DNA of 8,919 nucleotides from Limnohabitans sp. (lineage in GTDB: Bacteria > Pseudomonadota > Gammaproteobacteria > Burkholderiales > Burkholderiaceae_C), in NCBI GenBank assembly GCA_018883305.1, contig VEQI01000115.1:1-8919 (forward strand), read 5' to 3'. Below the pieces are notes generated by a model. That model was not told the DNA's origin. It made no database searches and saw only the letters and a program-made list of their open reading frames with translations. The position numbers and the translations under genes are program-made. Positions 1 to 4,922 of this stretch are shown here, piece by piece (the first letter of the stretch is position 1; each line of letters opens with the position of its first letter).

Positions 1-540
1 GCTGATGGACATGTCGTTGTCATTGAGCACCACCAGCAAGTTGCAATCGGACACACCGGCGTTGTTCAACGCCTCAAAGGCCATGCCCGCGGTCATGGCG
101 CCGTCGCCAATGATGGCCACGGCGCGCCGGTTCTCGCCCTTTTGCCGAGCCGCCAGGGCCATGCCCAGGGCTGCCGAGATACTGGTCGATGAGTGCGCCG
201 TGCCAAAGGCGTCGAAGTCGCTTTCATCGCGCCGAGGGAAACCGCTCAAACCATTCAACTGACGCAACGTGTTCATCCGATCACGTCGACCGGTCAGAAT
301 TTTGTGCGGATAGGTCTGGTGACCCACGTCCCAGACCAACCGGTCATGCGGCGTGTTGAAGACGTAATGCAAGGCAATGGTGAGTTCTACCGTCCCCAGG
401 TTGGAGCTCAAGTGCCCCCCCGTCTTGGACACACTCTCCAGCAAGAAGGCCCGCAACTCGTCGGCCAGGGGCTTGAGCTGATGACGCGACAGGCGACGCA
501 AATCGTCCGGGCTTTGAATTTGTTGCAGCAATGCGGTCAT
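1..540 (-). CDS. dxs: 1-deoxy-D-xylulose-5-phosphate synthase, N-terminal 180 residues (partial)
   Basis: This cytoplasmic thiamine-diphosphate enzyme condenses pyruvate with glyceraldehyde 3-phosphate to give DXP, the first step of the MEP isoprenoid pathway. The ATG is at 540 on the minus strand and the frame stays open to base 1, so the C-terminal two thirds or more (pyrimidine-binding and transketolase C-terminal domains) lie outside the window. Visible family motifs are GGHLSSNLGTVELT (residues 41-54, with H43 at the position of the conserved catalytic-pocket His), DVGHQTYPHK (71-80), FGTAHSSTSISAALGMA (112-128), and the ThDP/Mg motif starting GDGAMTAG at 145 and ending NDND at 173-176. 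The start codon lies one base after the ispA stop, and a GGAG sits 8 bases upstream inside ispA, so translation is probably coupled. Identification is secure. Only the truncation limits what can be said. Confidence 0.96.
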   Translation of the reverse strand, partial: MTALLQQIQSPDDLRRLSRHQLKPLADELRAFLLESVSKTGGHLSSNLGTVELTIALHYVFNTPHDRLVWDVGHQTYPHKILTGRRDRMNTLRQLNGLSGFPRRDESDFDAFGTAHSSTSISAALGMALAARQKGENRRAVAIIGDGAMTAGMAFEALNNAGVSDCNLLVVLNDNDMSIS

Positions 541-541
541 G

Positions 542-1492
542 TCAATGGCTCCGGTCGACCACCATGTGCGCCAAGGCACGCAGGGCATGGGTCTGCGCCA
601 GGCCGCTGTCATCCAGGGCCGCCAGCGCTTGCGCCAGCAACTCTGCGGCCAGCTGCCTGGAGCGCTCCAGTCCCATGAGCGAGACGTAGGTGGGCTTGTC
701 TTGCGCGGCATCTTTGCCAGCGGTTTTACCCAATGTAGCGGAATCGGCAATGACGTCAAGCACGTCATCCACCACTTGGAAGGCCAGGCCGATAGCCTCG
801 CCATAACGATCCAGGGCACTCAATGCTTGCGTGGTCGCCTGGCCGCAGGCCGCGCCCATCCGCACGCTGGCCTGCAGCAATGCGCCCGTTTTGAGTCGAT
901 GCATGTGACGCAACTCAGTTTCTGTCAGCGGCAAACCCACGCTGGCCAGGTCGATGGCTTGCCCGCCTGCCATGCCGGCGTGGCCGGATGCACGTGCCAA
1001 CAATTGACACAAACGGGCTTGCAATGCGGGCGCAGGCGTTTTGGTGGCCCCTAACTCACTGGCCAAGGGGGTCAGGATTTCAAACGCCAGGGCTTGCAGG
1101 GTGTCACCGGCCAACAAGGCCAGGGCTTCACCAAATTGCACATGCACGGTGGGCTTGCCGCGGCGCAAGACATCGTTGTCCATGCAGGGCATGTCGTCAT
1201 GGACGAGTGAATAGGCGTGAATCAGCTCCACCGCACAGGCGGCTCGCAAGGCGGCCTCATCCAGCGATTCAGCATGGTCTTCCTGGGCATGGCTGGTTTC
1301 GCCCGCGGCCACGGCCTCGCGAGCCCCCAGTACCAACAGTGGACGCAGGCGTTTGCCACCGTCCAACACCGCATAGCGCATACTCGGAGCTAAACCGGCC
1401 GGCGCGGACAGGGGAATCAAGCTCGATAACGCCGACTCCACACGCGCCAGATGCGCTTGGCTCCAAGAGGAAAGGTCGAAAGAGGAATCCAT
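542..1492 (-). CDS. ispA: (2E,6E)-farnesyl diphosphate synthase (geranyltranstransferase)
   Basis: This short-chain trans-prenyltransferase adds IPP to DMAPP and then to geranyl-PP to make farnesyl-PP, which feeds undecaprenyl-PP, quinone and haem O side chains. Counting from the ATG at 1492 (316 residues), it shows GGKRLRP at 45-51, the first aspartate-rich motif DDMPCMD at 99-105 followed by the RRGKPTVH stretch, and FQVVDDVLD with the second aspartate-rich motif at 242-246. The residues before the first motif (HAYSLVHDD) match the E. coli IspA pattern, which supports a C15 product. Start choice: an in-frame TTG at 1513 would overlap the xseB stop (TTGA) and add 7 residues, with only a weak GGAT upstream. 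The ATG at 1492 has no clear Shine-Dalgarno either but gives the more usual N-terminus (MDSSFDLSSW). It is the middle gene of xseB-ispA-dxs, with one base separating it from dxs. Confidence 0.94.
   Translation of the reverse strand: MDSSFDLSSWSQAHLARVESALSSLIPLSAPAGLAPSMRYAVLDGGKRLRPLLVLGAREAVAAGETSHAQEDHAESLDEAALRAACAVELIHAYSLVHDDMPCMDNDVLRRGKPTVHVQFGEALALLAGDTLQALAFEILTPLASELGATKTPAPALQARLCQLLARASGHAGMAGGQAIDLASVGLPLTETELRHMHRLKTGALLQASVRMGAACGQATTQALSALDRYGEAIGLAFQVVDDVLDVIADSATLGKTAGKDAAQDKPTYVSLMGLERSRQLAAELLAQALAALDDSGLAQTHALRALAHMVVDRSH
549..552 (-). promoter_or_regulatory. Shine-Dalgarno site of dxs inside the ispA 3' end
   Basis: GGAG on the minus strand lies 8 bases before the dxs ATG at 540 and within the last codons of ispA. 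It fixes the dxs start and is the clearest ribosome binding site in the minus-strand operon. Its position fits re-initiation by ribosomes finishing ispA (arrangement TGA-C-ATG). Confidence 0.6.
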
Positions 1493-1509
1493 GCTTGGGT
1501 GAACGTGAT

Positions 1510-1749
1510 TCAAGTGGCATCCGCCGACCAGGGTTTGGCTTCGCCATCTTCCAGCAAGCGGACCTGGTTCTCCACCACGGCCAGACGTTCACGGCAATAC
1601 GCCAGCAGAACTGCGCCACGCTGATAGGCACCCAGCATGTCGTCCAACGCCAGTTGGCCCGACTCCATACGGGCCACCCATTGTTCAAGCTCCTGCACGG
1701 CCGCTTCGTAACTGGCAGGGGTTTGGGACGTGGCAGAGGCTTTGACCAT
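1510..1749 (-). CDS. xseB: Exodeoxyribonuclease VII small subunit
   Basis: XseB is the small helical subunit that binds several copies to XseA in exonuclease VII, which degrades single-stranded DNA from both ends to oligonucleotides. From the ATG at 1749 the product has 79 residues, the usual size. The core is SYEAAVQELEQWVARMESGQLALDDML followed by a helix with YQRGAVLLAYCRERLAVVENQVRLLE and an acidic/PW tail. This is the standard XseB pattern of an E-L-E...M-E-x-G-x-L motif and a conserved Y-x-x-G. A longer reading from ATG 1788 adds 13 residues (MSGFAGFRTSQFP), but it overlaps a possible -10 box (1792-1787), and the MVKA start resembles relatives. Neither start has a Shine-Dalgarno. The xseA partner is not in this window. 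The xseB-ispA-dxs order is the same as in E. coli. It is first in its operon and divergent from the Rieske gene. Confidence 0.9.
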   Translation of the reverse strand: MVKASATSQTPASYEAAVQELEQWVARMESGQLALDDMLGAYQRGAVLLAYCRERLAVVENQVRLLEDGEAKPWSADAT

Positions 1750-1786
1750 GGGGAATTGTGACGTTCGAAAACCAGCAAAGCCTGAC

Positions 1787-1816
1787 ATTTTATGGGTTGT
1801 GTTGCTTGAGTGCCTA
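1787..1816 (-). promoter_or_regulatory. Possible sigma-70 promoter for xseB-ispA-dxs
   Basis: On the minus strand TAGGCA (1816-1811, 4 of 6 to TTGACA) is followed after 18 bases by TAAAAT (1792-1787, 5 of 6 to TATAAT). Initiation would fall near 1780, downstream of the ATG at 1788 and about 30 bases before the ATG at 1749, which favours the shorter XseB. Its -35 box abuts the -35 of the opposing promoter at 1806-1833. A CACAAT at 1760-1755, 5 bases before the ATG at 1749, is a competing -10 candidate. Confidence 0.3.
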
Positions 1817-1833
1817 CGCCCCCCGGGTACAAT
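1806..1833 (+). promoter_or_regulatory. Predicted sigma-70 promoter of the Rieske-sulfurtransferase pair
   Basis: TTGAGT (1806-1811, 4 of 6) and TACAAT (1828-1833, 5 of 6) are separated by 16 bases. Transcription would start near 1840, immediately before two GC-rich hairpins and about 94 bases ahead of the Rieske ATG. This is the best-scoring promoter I can see by eye in the window. It is an inference from consensus match and position only. Confidence 0.5.
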
Positions 1834-1842
1834 CGTCCTCCC

Positions 1843-1892
1843 GGCGGTCTTTGGGCCGCCTTTTGTTGCCGGCCCTCAGGTGCCGGTTTTTT
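1843..1892 (+). promoter_or_regulatory. Attenuator-like leader with mutually exclusive stems
   Basis: Three pairings are possible. Stem A is GGCGG (1843-1847) with CCGCC (1856-1860), extended inward by U1848-G1855 and C1849-G1854 around a UUUG loop, then TTTTGTT. Stem B is GGGCCG (1853-1858) with CGGCCC (1870-1875). Stem C is CCGGC (1869-1873) with GCCGG (1882-1886), then six T. Stem B uses the 3' half of A and the 5' half of C, so it excludes both, as an antiterminator would. The pairings are read directly from the sequence. A regulatory role is inferred. I see no short leader ORF and recognise no known riboswitch class. Two tandem independent terminators are the simpler alternative. Confidence 0.42.
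1869..1892 (+). terminator. Rho-independent terminator upstream of the Rieske gene
   Basis: CCGGC-N8-GCCGG is followed directly by TTTTTT (1887-1892). The stem is all G-C, and the loop CCTCAGGT can add two inner pairs. It reads on the plus strand. No gene ends upstream on that strand, because xseB runs the other way. It would therefore act on transcripts that begin in this same gap, giving an RNA of roughly 50 bases or premature termination ahead of the oxygenase gene. Confidence 0.6.
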
Positions 1893-1919
1893 GTCTGTAT
1901 CTCCCTGTGGGGGGTCTTT

Positions 1920-1929
1920 AGGTCAGGTC
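1920..1929 (+). promoter_or_regulatory. Ribosome binding region of the Rieske gene (AGGTC tandem repeat)
   Basis: AGGTC occurs twice in a row (1920-1924 and 1925-1929). The second AGG is 6 bases before the ATG at 1934 and serves as a modest Shine-Dalgarno. GGGT at 1912-1915 could pair with ACCC at 1930-1933 and put this site in a loop; that pairing is short and speculative. Confidence 0.4.
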
Positions 1930-1933
1930 ACCC

Positions 1934-3052
1934 ATGTCTGATTTAAGTCTTCAACTGCAGCAGGCCACCAGCCAACTCCCGGTCTCCAGCTACTTCGACG
2001 AGGCACTCTACAGCCGGGAAATGGCCCACATTTTCCAGGCGGGTCCACGCTACGTCGGCCACCGCCTGGCCGTTCCGGAAGTGGGCAACTACTATGCGCT
2101 CCCGCACGAAAGCGAAGGGCGTGCGCTGGTGCACACGCCTCAGGGCGTGGAACTGGTCTCCAATGTTTGCCGTCATCGCCAGGCCATCATGCTCAAGGGC
2201 CGTGGCCACCTGAGCCAGCAAGCCGGCAATGGCGGTTCCAATATTGTTTGCCCCTTGCACCGCTGGACCTATTCCGGCTCGGGGCAACTCCTGGGCGCAC
2301 CCCATTTCTCTCACGACCCCTGCCTGAACCTGAACAACTACCGATTGCGTGAGTGGAATGGCTTGTTGTTTGAAGACAATGGTCTAGACATTGCCGCACA
2401 ACTCGCCGGCATGGGACCGCGCTCACAACTCGATTTCAGCGGCTACGCCCTGGACCGGGTGGAATTGCATGAGTGCAACTACAACTGGAAAACCTTCATC
2501 GAGGTCTACCTGGAGGACTACCATGTTGGCCCCTTCCATCCTGGACTGGGCCAATTTGTCACCTGTGACGATCTGAGCTGGGAGTTCAGCCGCGATTACT
2601 CGGTGCAAACCGTGGGTGTGGCCAATCGGCTGGGCAAGTCAGGCAGTCCCGTGTATGAGCGTTGGCAACAAGCCCTGATGCAATACCGCGGCGGCGAGGT
2701 GCCCGCACAAGGCGCCATCTGGCTGACCTACTACCCGCACATCATGGTGGAGTGGTATCCGCATGTGCTGACGGTCTCCACGCTGCATCCCATGGGGCCG
2801 CGCAAGACGCTGAACATGGTGGAGTTTTATTACCCCGAAGAAATTGTCGCCTTCGAGCGCGAATTTGTGGAGGCGCAGCAGGCGGCCTACATGGAAACCT
2901 GCATCGAGGACGATGAAATCGCCGAGCGCATGGACGCCGGACGCTGGGCCCTGCTGCAGCGTGGCGACAATGAAGTCGGCCCCTACCAAAGCCCGATGGA
3001 AGACGGCATGCAGCACTTCCATGAGTGGTACCGCCAACGATTGGGACTGTGA
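1934..3052 (+). CDS. Rieske [2Fe-2S] aromatic-ring-hydroxylating-type oxygenase, alpha subunit
   Basis: This 372-residue cytoplasmic oxygenase would use an electron from a separate reductase to activate O2 at a mononuclear iron. No reductase gene is in the window and the substrate is unknown. The Rieske domain holds C79-x-H81 and C106-x2-H109 (CPLHRWTY). The 24 residues between the pairs exceed the usual 15-17 because of a Gly/Ser/Gln-rich insert (about 91-103). The catalytic domain begins NYNWKTFIE and carries H197 and H202 (EDYHVGPFHPG) as iron ligands. D326 or D327 (CIEDDEIAER) is the probable third ligand. The position equivalent to the bridging Asp205 of naphthalene dioxygenase is Glu194, as reported for the carnitine oxygenase CntA. 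The stop overlaps the next start (TGATG), so it is co-translated with the sulfurtransferase. A plus-strand attenuator-like leader precedes it. The Rieske oxygenase family is certain; a quaternary-amine or demethylase-type substrate is only a guess. Confidence 0.93.
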   Translation: MSDLSLQLQQATSQLPVSSYFDEALYSREMAHIFQAGPRYVGHRLAVPEVGNYYALPHESEGRALVHTPQGVELVSNVCRHRQAIMLKGRGHLSQQAGNGGSNIVCPLHRWTYSGSGQLLGAPHFSHDPCLNLNNYRLREWNGLLFEDNGLDIAAQLAGMGPRSQLDFSGYALDRVELHECNYNWKTFIEVYLEDYHVGPFHPGLGQFVTCDDLSWEFSRDYSVQTVGVANRLGKSGSPVYERWQQALMQYRGGEVPAQGAIWLTYYPHIMVEWYPHVLTVSTLHPMGPRKTLNMVEFYYPEEIVAFEREFVEAQQAAYMETCIEDDEIAERMDAGRWALLQRGDNEVGPYQSPMEDGMQHFHEWYRQRLGL

Positions 3053-3912
3053 TGTACACCACCCTGATTCAACCCAGTGAACTCCAAGCCTTGCAACGCA
3101 ACGGCGCCCCTGTGCGGGTATTCGATGTCAGCTTCGATCTGACCCGCCCAGAGCAAGGCAACGCCAGCTACCTGGAAACGCACCTGGCCGGTGCACTGCA
3201 TGCCGACATCAACCTCGTGCTCAGTGCCAAAGACCCGCGTGAGGCACTCAATGGGGGCCGCCATCCCTTGCCGCGTCGTGAACGCCTGGCGCAGTGGCTG
3301 TCCAGCCAGGGCGTGGATGATCAGACGCAAGTGGTGGTCTACGACCGTAACGCCATGAACTACTGCGGACGCCTGTGGTGGATGCTCAAGTGGTGCGGCC
3401 ATGAGGCGGTGGCGGTGCTGGATGGCGGCCTTCAAGCCTGGGTGGCAGAGGGGGGCGCCGTCAGTCAGGGGGCCGAGCCAGCACCTGCAGCACGCCACTT
3501 CTCCCTGCGCCCGGCGCTGGCTCGACTGGTACACACCACCGAAGTGGCTGCGCAGCTGGACAATCCTGAGGTCCAAACGCTGATCGACGCCCGAGCCACC
3601 CCACGCTTCCGTGGCGAGACCGAACCCCTGGACCCGGTTGCTGGCCACATCCCGGGCGCGTTGAATCGCCCCTACGGACAAAACCTGGACGCCAACGGAA
3701 AGTTCAAATCGGCCGAGGTGCTGCGTGGCGAGTTTCAGCAACTGCTGGGACAACGCGCACCCACCAGCGTGGTTCATCACTGCGGCAGTGGCGTATCCGC
3801 GGTTCCCAACATCCTGGCGATGGAGATTGCCGGACTGGGCCACACGGCCCTGTACGCGGGCAGTTGGAGCGAGTGGTGCACCACCCCAGGCCTGCCTTGC
3901 GCCAAGGGGTGA
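3052..3912 (+). CDS. sseA: Two-domain rhodanese, 3-mercaptopyruvate sulfurtransferase type
   Basis: This enzyme moves a sulfane sulfur from a donor (3-mercaptopyruvate or thiosulfate) to a thiol or cyanide through a cysteine persulfide. The 286-residue product has two rhodanese domains. The inactive N-terminal one (about 1-135) carries the HLAGALHADI and GRLWWMLKWCGHEAVAVLDGG patterns. The catalytic C-terminal one (about 160-286) has AGHIPGALN (197-205), the active loop C244-GSGV in HHCGSGVSA, and GSWSEW near the end. CGSGV rather than CRKGV is typical of mercaptopyruvate sulfurtransferases, as in E. coli SseA (about 281 residues). The ATG at 3052 is chosen because it overlaps the Rieske stop and has GGGA 5 bases upstream. 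A GTG at 3025 inside the Rieske gene would add nine implausible residues. The symbol is by family resemblance. The physiological donor is not determined. Confidence 0.9.
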   Translation: MYTTLIQPSELQALQRNGAPVRVFDVSFDLTRPEQGNASYLETHLAGALHADINLVLSAKDPREALNGGRHPLPRRERLAQWLSSQGVDDQTQVVVYDRNAMNYCGRLWWMLKWCGHEAVAVLDGGLQAWVAEGGAVSQGAEPAPAARHFSLRPALARLVHTTEVAAQLDNPEVQTLIDARATPRFRGETEPLDPVAGHIPGALNRPYGQNLDANGKFKSAEVLRGEFQQLLGQRAPTSVVHHCGSGVSAVPNILAMEIAGLGHTALYAGSWSEWCTTPGLPCAKG

Positions 3913-3936
3913 CACCCCGGGCCGCATTCTGCGCCC
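3906..3936. repeat. Two small hairpins at the sseA/ZIP convergence
   Basis: GGGGT-GAC-ACCCC (3906-3918) overlaps the sseA stop codon. Next to it, GGGC-c-GCA-TTC-TGC-GCCC (3919-3936) forms a 7-pair stem with one bulged base. Neither has a T-run on either strand, so these are not classical terminators. They may stabilise the 3' end or precede Rho-dependent termination. The rest of the 61-base gap holds only the 10-base palindrome TTGACGTCAA (3960-3969). Confidence 0.35.
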
Positions 3937-3973
3937 AGCTCAGCTCCACCTCCCCGCGCTTGACGTCAACGTG

Positions 3974-4828
3974 TCAATGCAGGGCCCGGGTGGCCAACAT
4001 CACCATCAACATGCCGGCAAACAGCCAGGCCACCTGTGACAGCGTGGCCTGAGCATTGAGGCGACGCTGCAACTGAGGAATCAAGTCAGCCAACGCCACA
4101 TAGATGTAGCTGCCGCTGGCGGCCGTCAGCAAATACGGCAACCAGGCCTCGTGCCCCTCCACCAGCCAGTAGCCCAGCAAACCACCCAGCACGGTGACGC
4201 CACCGGTCAACAGCAGTTTGATCACGGCGGAACGCGGCTCAGCACTGCCCTGCCGCAGCACCACCAAGTCGCCCATGTGATGCGGCACCTCATGCACCAG
4301 CACCGCCAGGGTGGCTGCCAATCCCAGGCGCAAATCCGCCATGAACGCAGCTGCGACCAGCACGCCGTCGCCAAACGCATGCACACTGTCCCCCAGCAAC
4401 ACGGTCCAGCCCCCAGCACTGACATGATAGTGTCCATGGTCATGGTGGCTGTGAGATCCATGTCCCGACCCATGCGGGTGATCATGCGCATGCGCGGGCA
4501 GTTGGCCCGCATGTCCGTCATGCGCAGGTGCCTGGGCGGCAGGGCCATGGTGATGCTCATGTCCGTGGTGCCACAACTCGGCCTTGTCGAGCAGGAAGAA
4601 AAACACCACGCACAGCAGCAAGGTCATGAACAAATGCTGGGGCGGCGTGCCGGACTCAAACGCCTCTGGCAACAGATGCATGAAGGAGGTGGCCAGCAAG
4701 GCGCCCGCCGCCAGACTCAGCATGTGCTGGGTGTAGCGCGACAGCAGGCCGTAGGTCAGGACGGCGGCCAGCAGCACGCTTCCAAGGCCTGCGGCCAGGG
4801 TTCCCATCACAATGGCTAACACGGTCAT
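3974..4828 (-). CDS. ZIP-family divalent metal transporter with histidine-rich loop
   Basis: This inner-membrane ZIP protein (284 residues from ATG 4828) probably imports Zn2+, Fe2+ or a related ion. Hydrophobic segments lie at about 2-28, 36-55 and 66-81, then a cytosol-type loop, then about 142-163, 168-192, 203-222, 228-250 and 265-281. The loop at 87-135 holds about 18 His in clusters such as HHGHEHHHG, HAHDHPHG and HSHHDHGHYH, a metal-binding feature common in ZIPs. The transport-site helices read GDSVHAFGDG (H150, D154) and HEVPHHMGD (H179, E180, H183). The usual HNFxDG has become HAFGDG, losing the Asn. Start choice: a GTG at 4870 would add 14 polar residues, whereas MTVLAIVMGT matches the family start and has GGGA 10 bases upstream. 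It is downstream of polA in the same direction with a 94-base gap, and convergent with sseA. Metal specificity cannot be read from sequence. Confidence 0.9.
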   Translation of the reverse strand: MTVLAIVMGTLAAGLGSVLLAAVLTYGLLSRYTQHMLSLAAGALLATSFMHLLPEAFESGTPPQHLFMTLLLCVVFFFLLDKAELWHHGHEHHHGPAAQAPAHDGHAGQLPAHAHDHPHGSGHGSHSHHDHGHYHVSAGGWTVLLGDSVHAFGDGVLVAAAFMADLRLGLAATLAVLVHEVPHHMGDLVVLRQGSAEPRSAVIKLLLTGGVTVLGGLLGYWLVEGHEAWLPYLLTAASGSYIYVALADLIPQLQRRLNAQATLSQVAWLFAGMLMVMLATRALH

Positions 4829-4886
4829 GACCCGATCATCCCAGATGCTGAGTAGCCTGTCTGTCGCCACAACTCACACGTCGGAT

Positions 4887-4908
4887 GACCGCTCACCCCG
4901 TGATGGTC
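4887..4908. repeat. Imperfect inverted repeat between polA and the ZIP gene
   Basis: GACC-GC-TCAC-CCC-GTGA-T-GGTC forms two 4-pair stems separated by a 2x1 internal loop. It sits 15 bases after the polA stop (read on the minus strand) with no T-run following, so it is weak as an intrinsic terminator. It could be a 3'-end stabiliser for polA mRNA, a Rho-associated structure or a protein-binding dyad. The remaining bases of this 94-base gap show no clear promoter, apart from a poor GATGAT 6 bases ahead of the ZIP ATG. Confidence 0.3.
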
Positions 4909-4922
4909 GGCAAGATACCCAC

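Noticed and set aside
193..1054. Overlapping plus-strand frames opposite dxs and ispA
   Set aside because: They are shadows of strongly conserved minus-strand enzymes, with no family resemblance.
2983..3927. A 314-codon minus-strand frame opposite the sulfurtransferase
   Set aside because: The plus strand clearly encodes a two-domain rhodanese. The antisense frame is a codon-bias shadow without motifs or a ribosome site.
3960..3969. Palindrome TTGACGTCAA as an operator
   Set aside because: It is an isolated 10-base palindrome between two converging gene ends, where an operator would control nothing visible. It could easily be chance.
4222..4560. CAT/ATG-rich repetitive-looking DNA considered as a tandem repeat
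   Set aside because: It is explained by clustered His codons in the ZIP loop. There is no regular unit length or spacer, so it is neither a satellite nor a CRISPR.
4151..4819. A 222-codon plus-strand frame rich in His/Met/Gln opposite the ZIP gene
   Set aside because: Its composition is produced by the antisense of the His-rich loop codons (CAT/ATG pairing). The minus strand has the real membrane protein.
4836..4841. GATGAT 6 bases before the ZIP start as a fourth leaderless -10 box
   Set aside because: Only 4 of 6 consensus matches, no -35, and a GGGA at usable distance. It is too weak to count with the polA and thrB cases.
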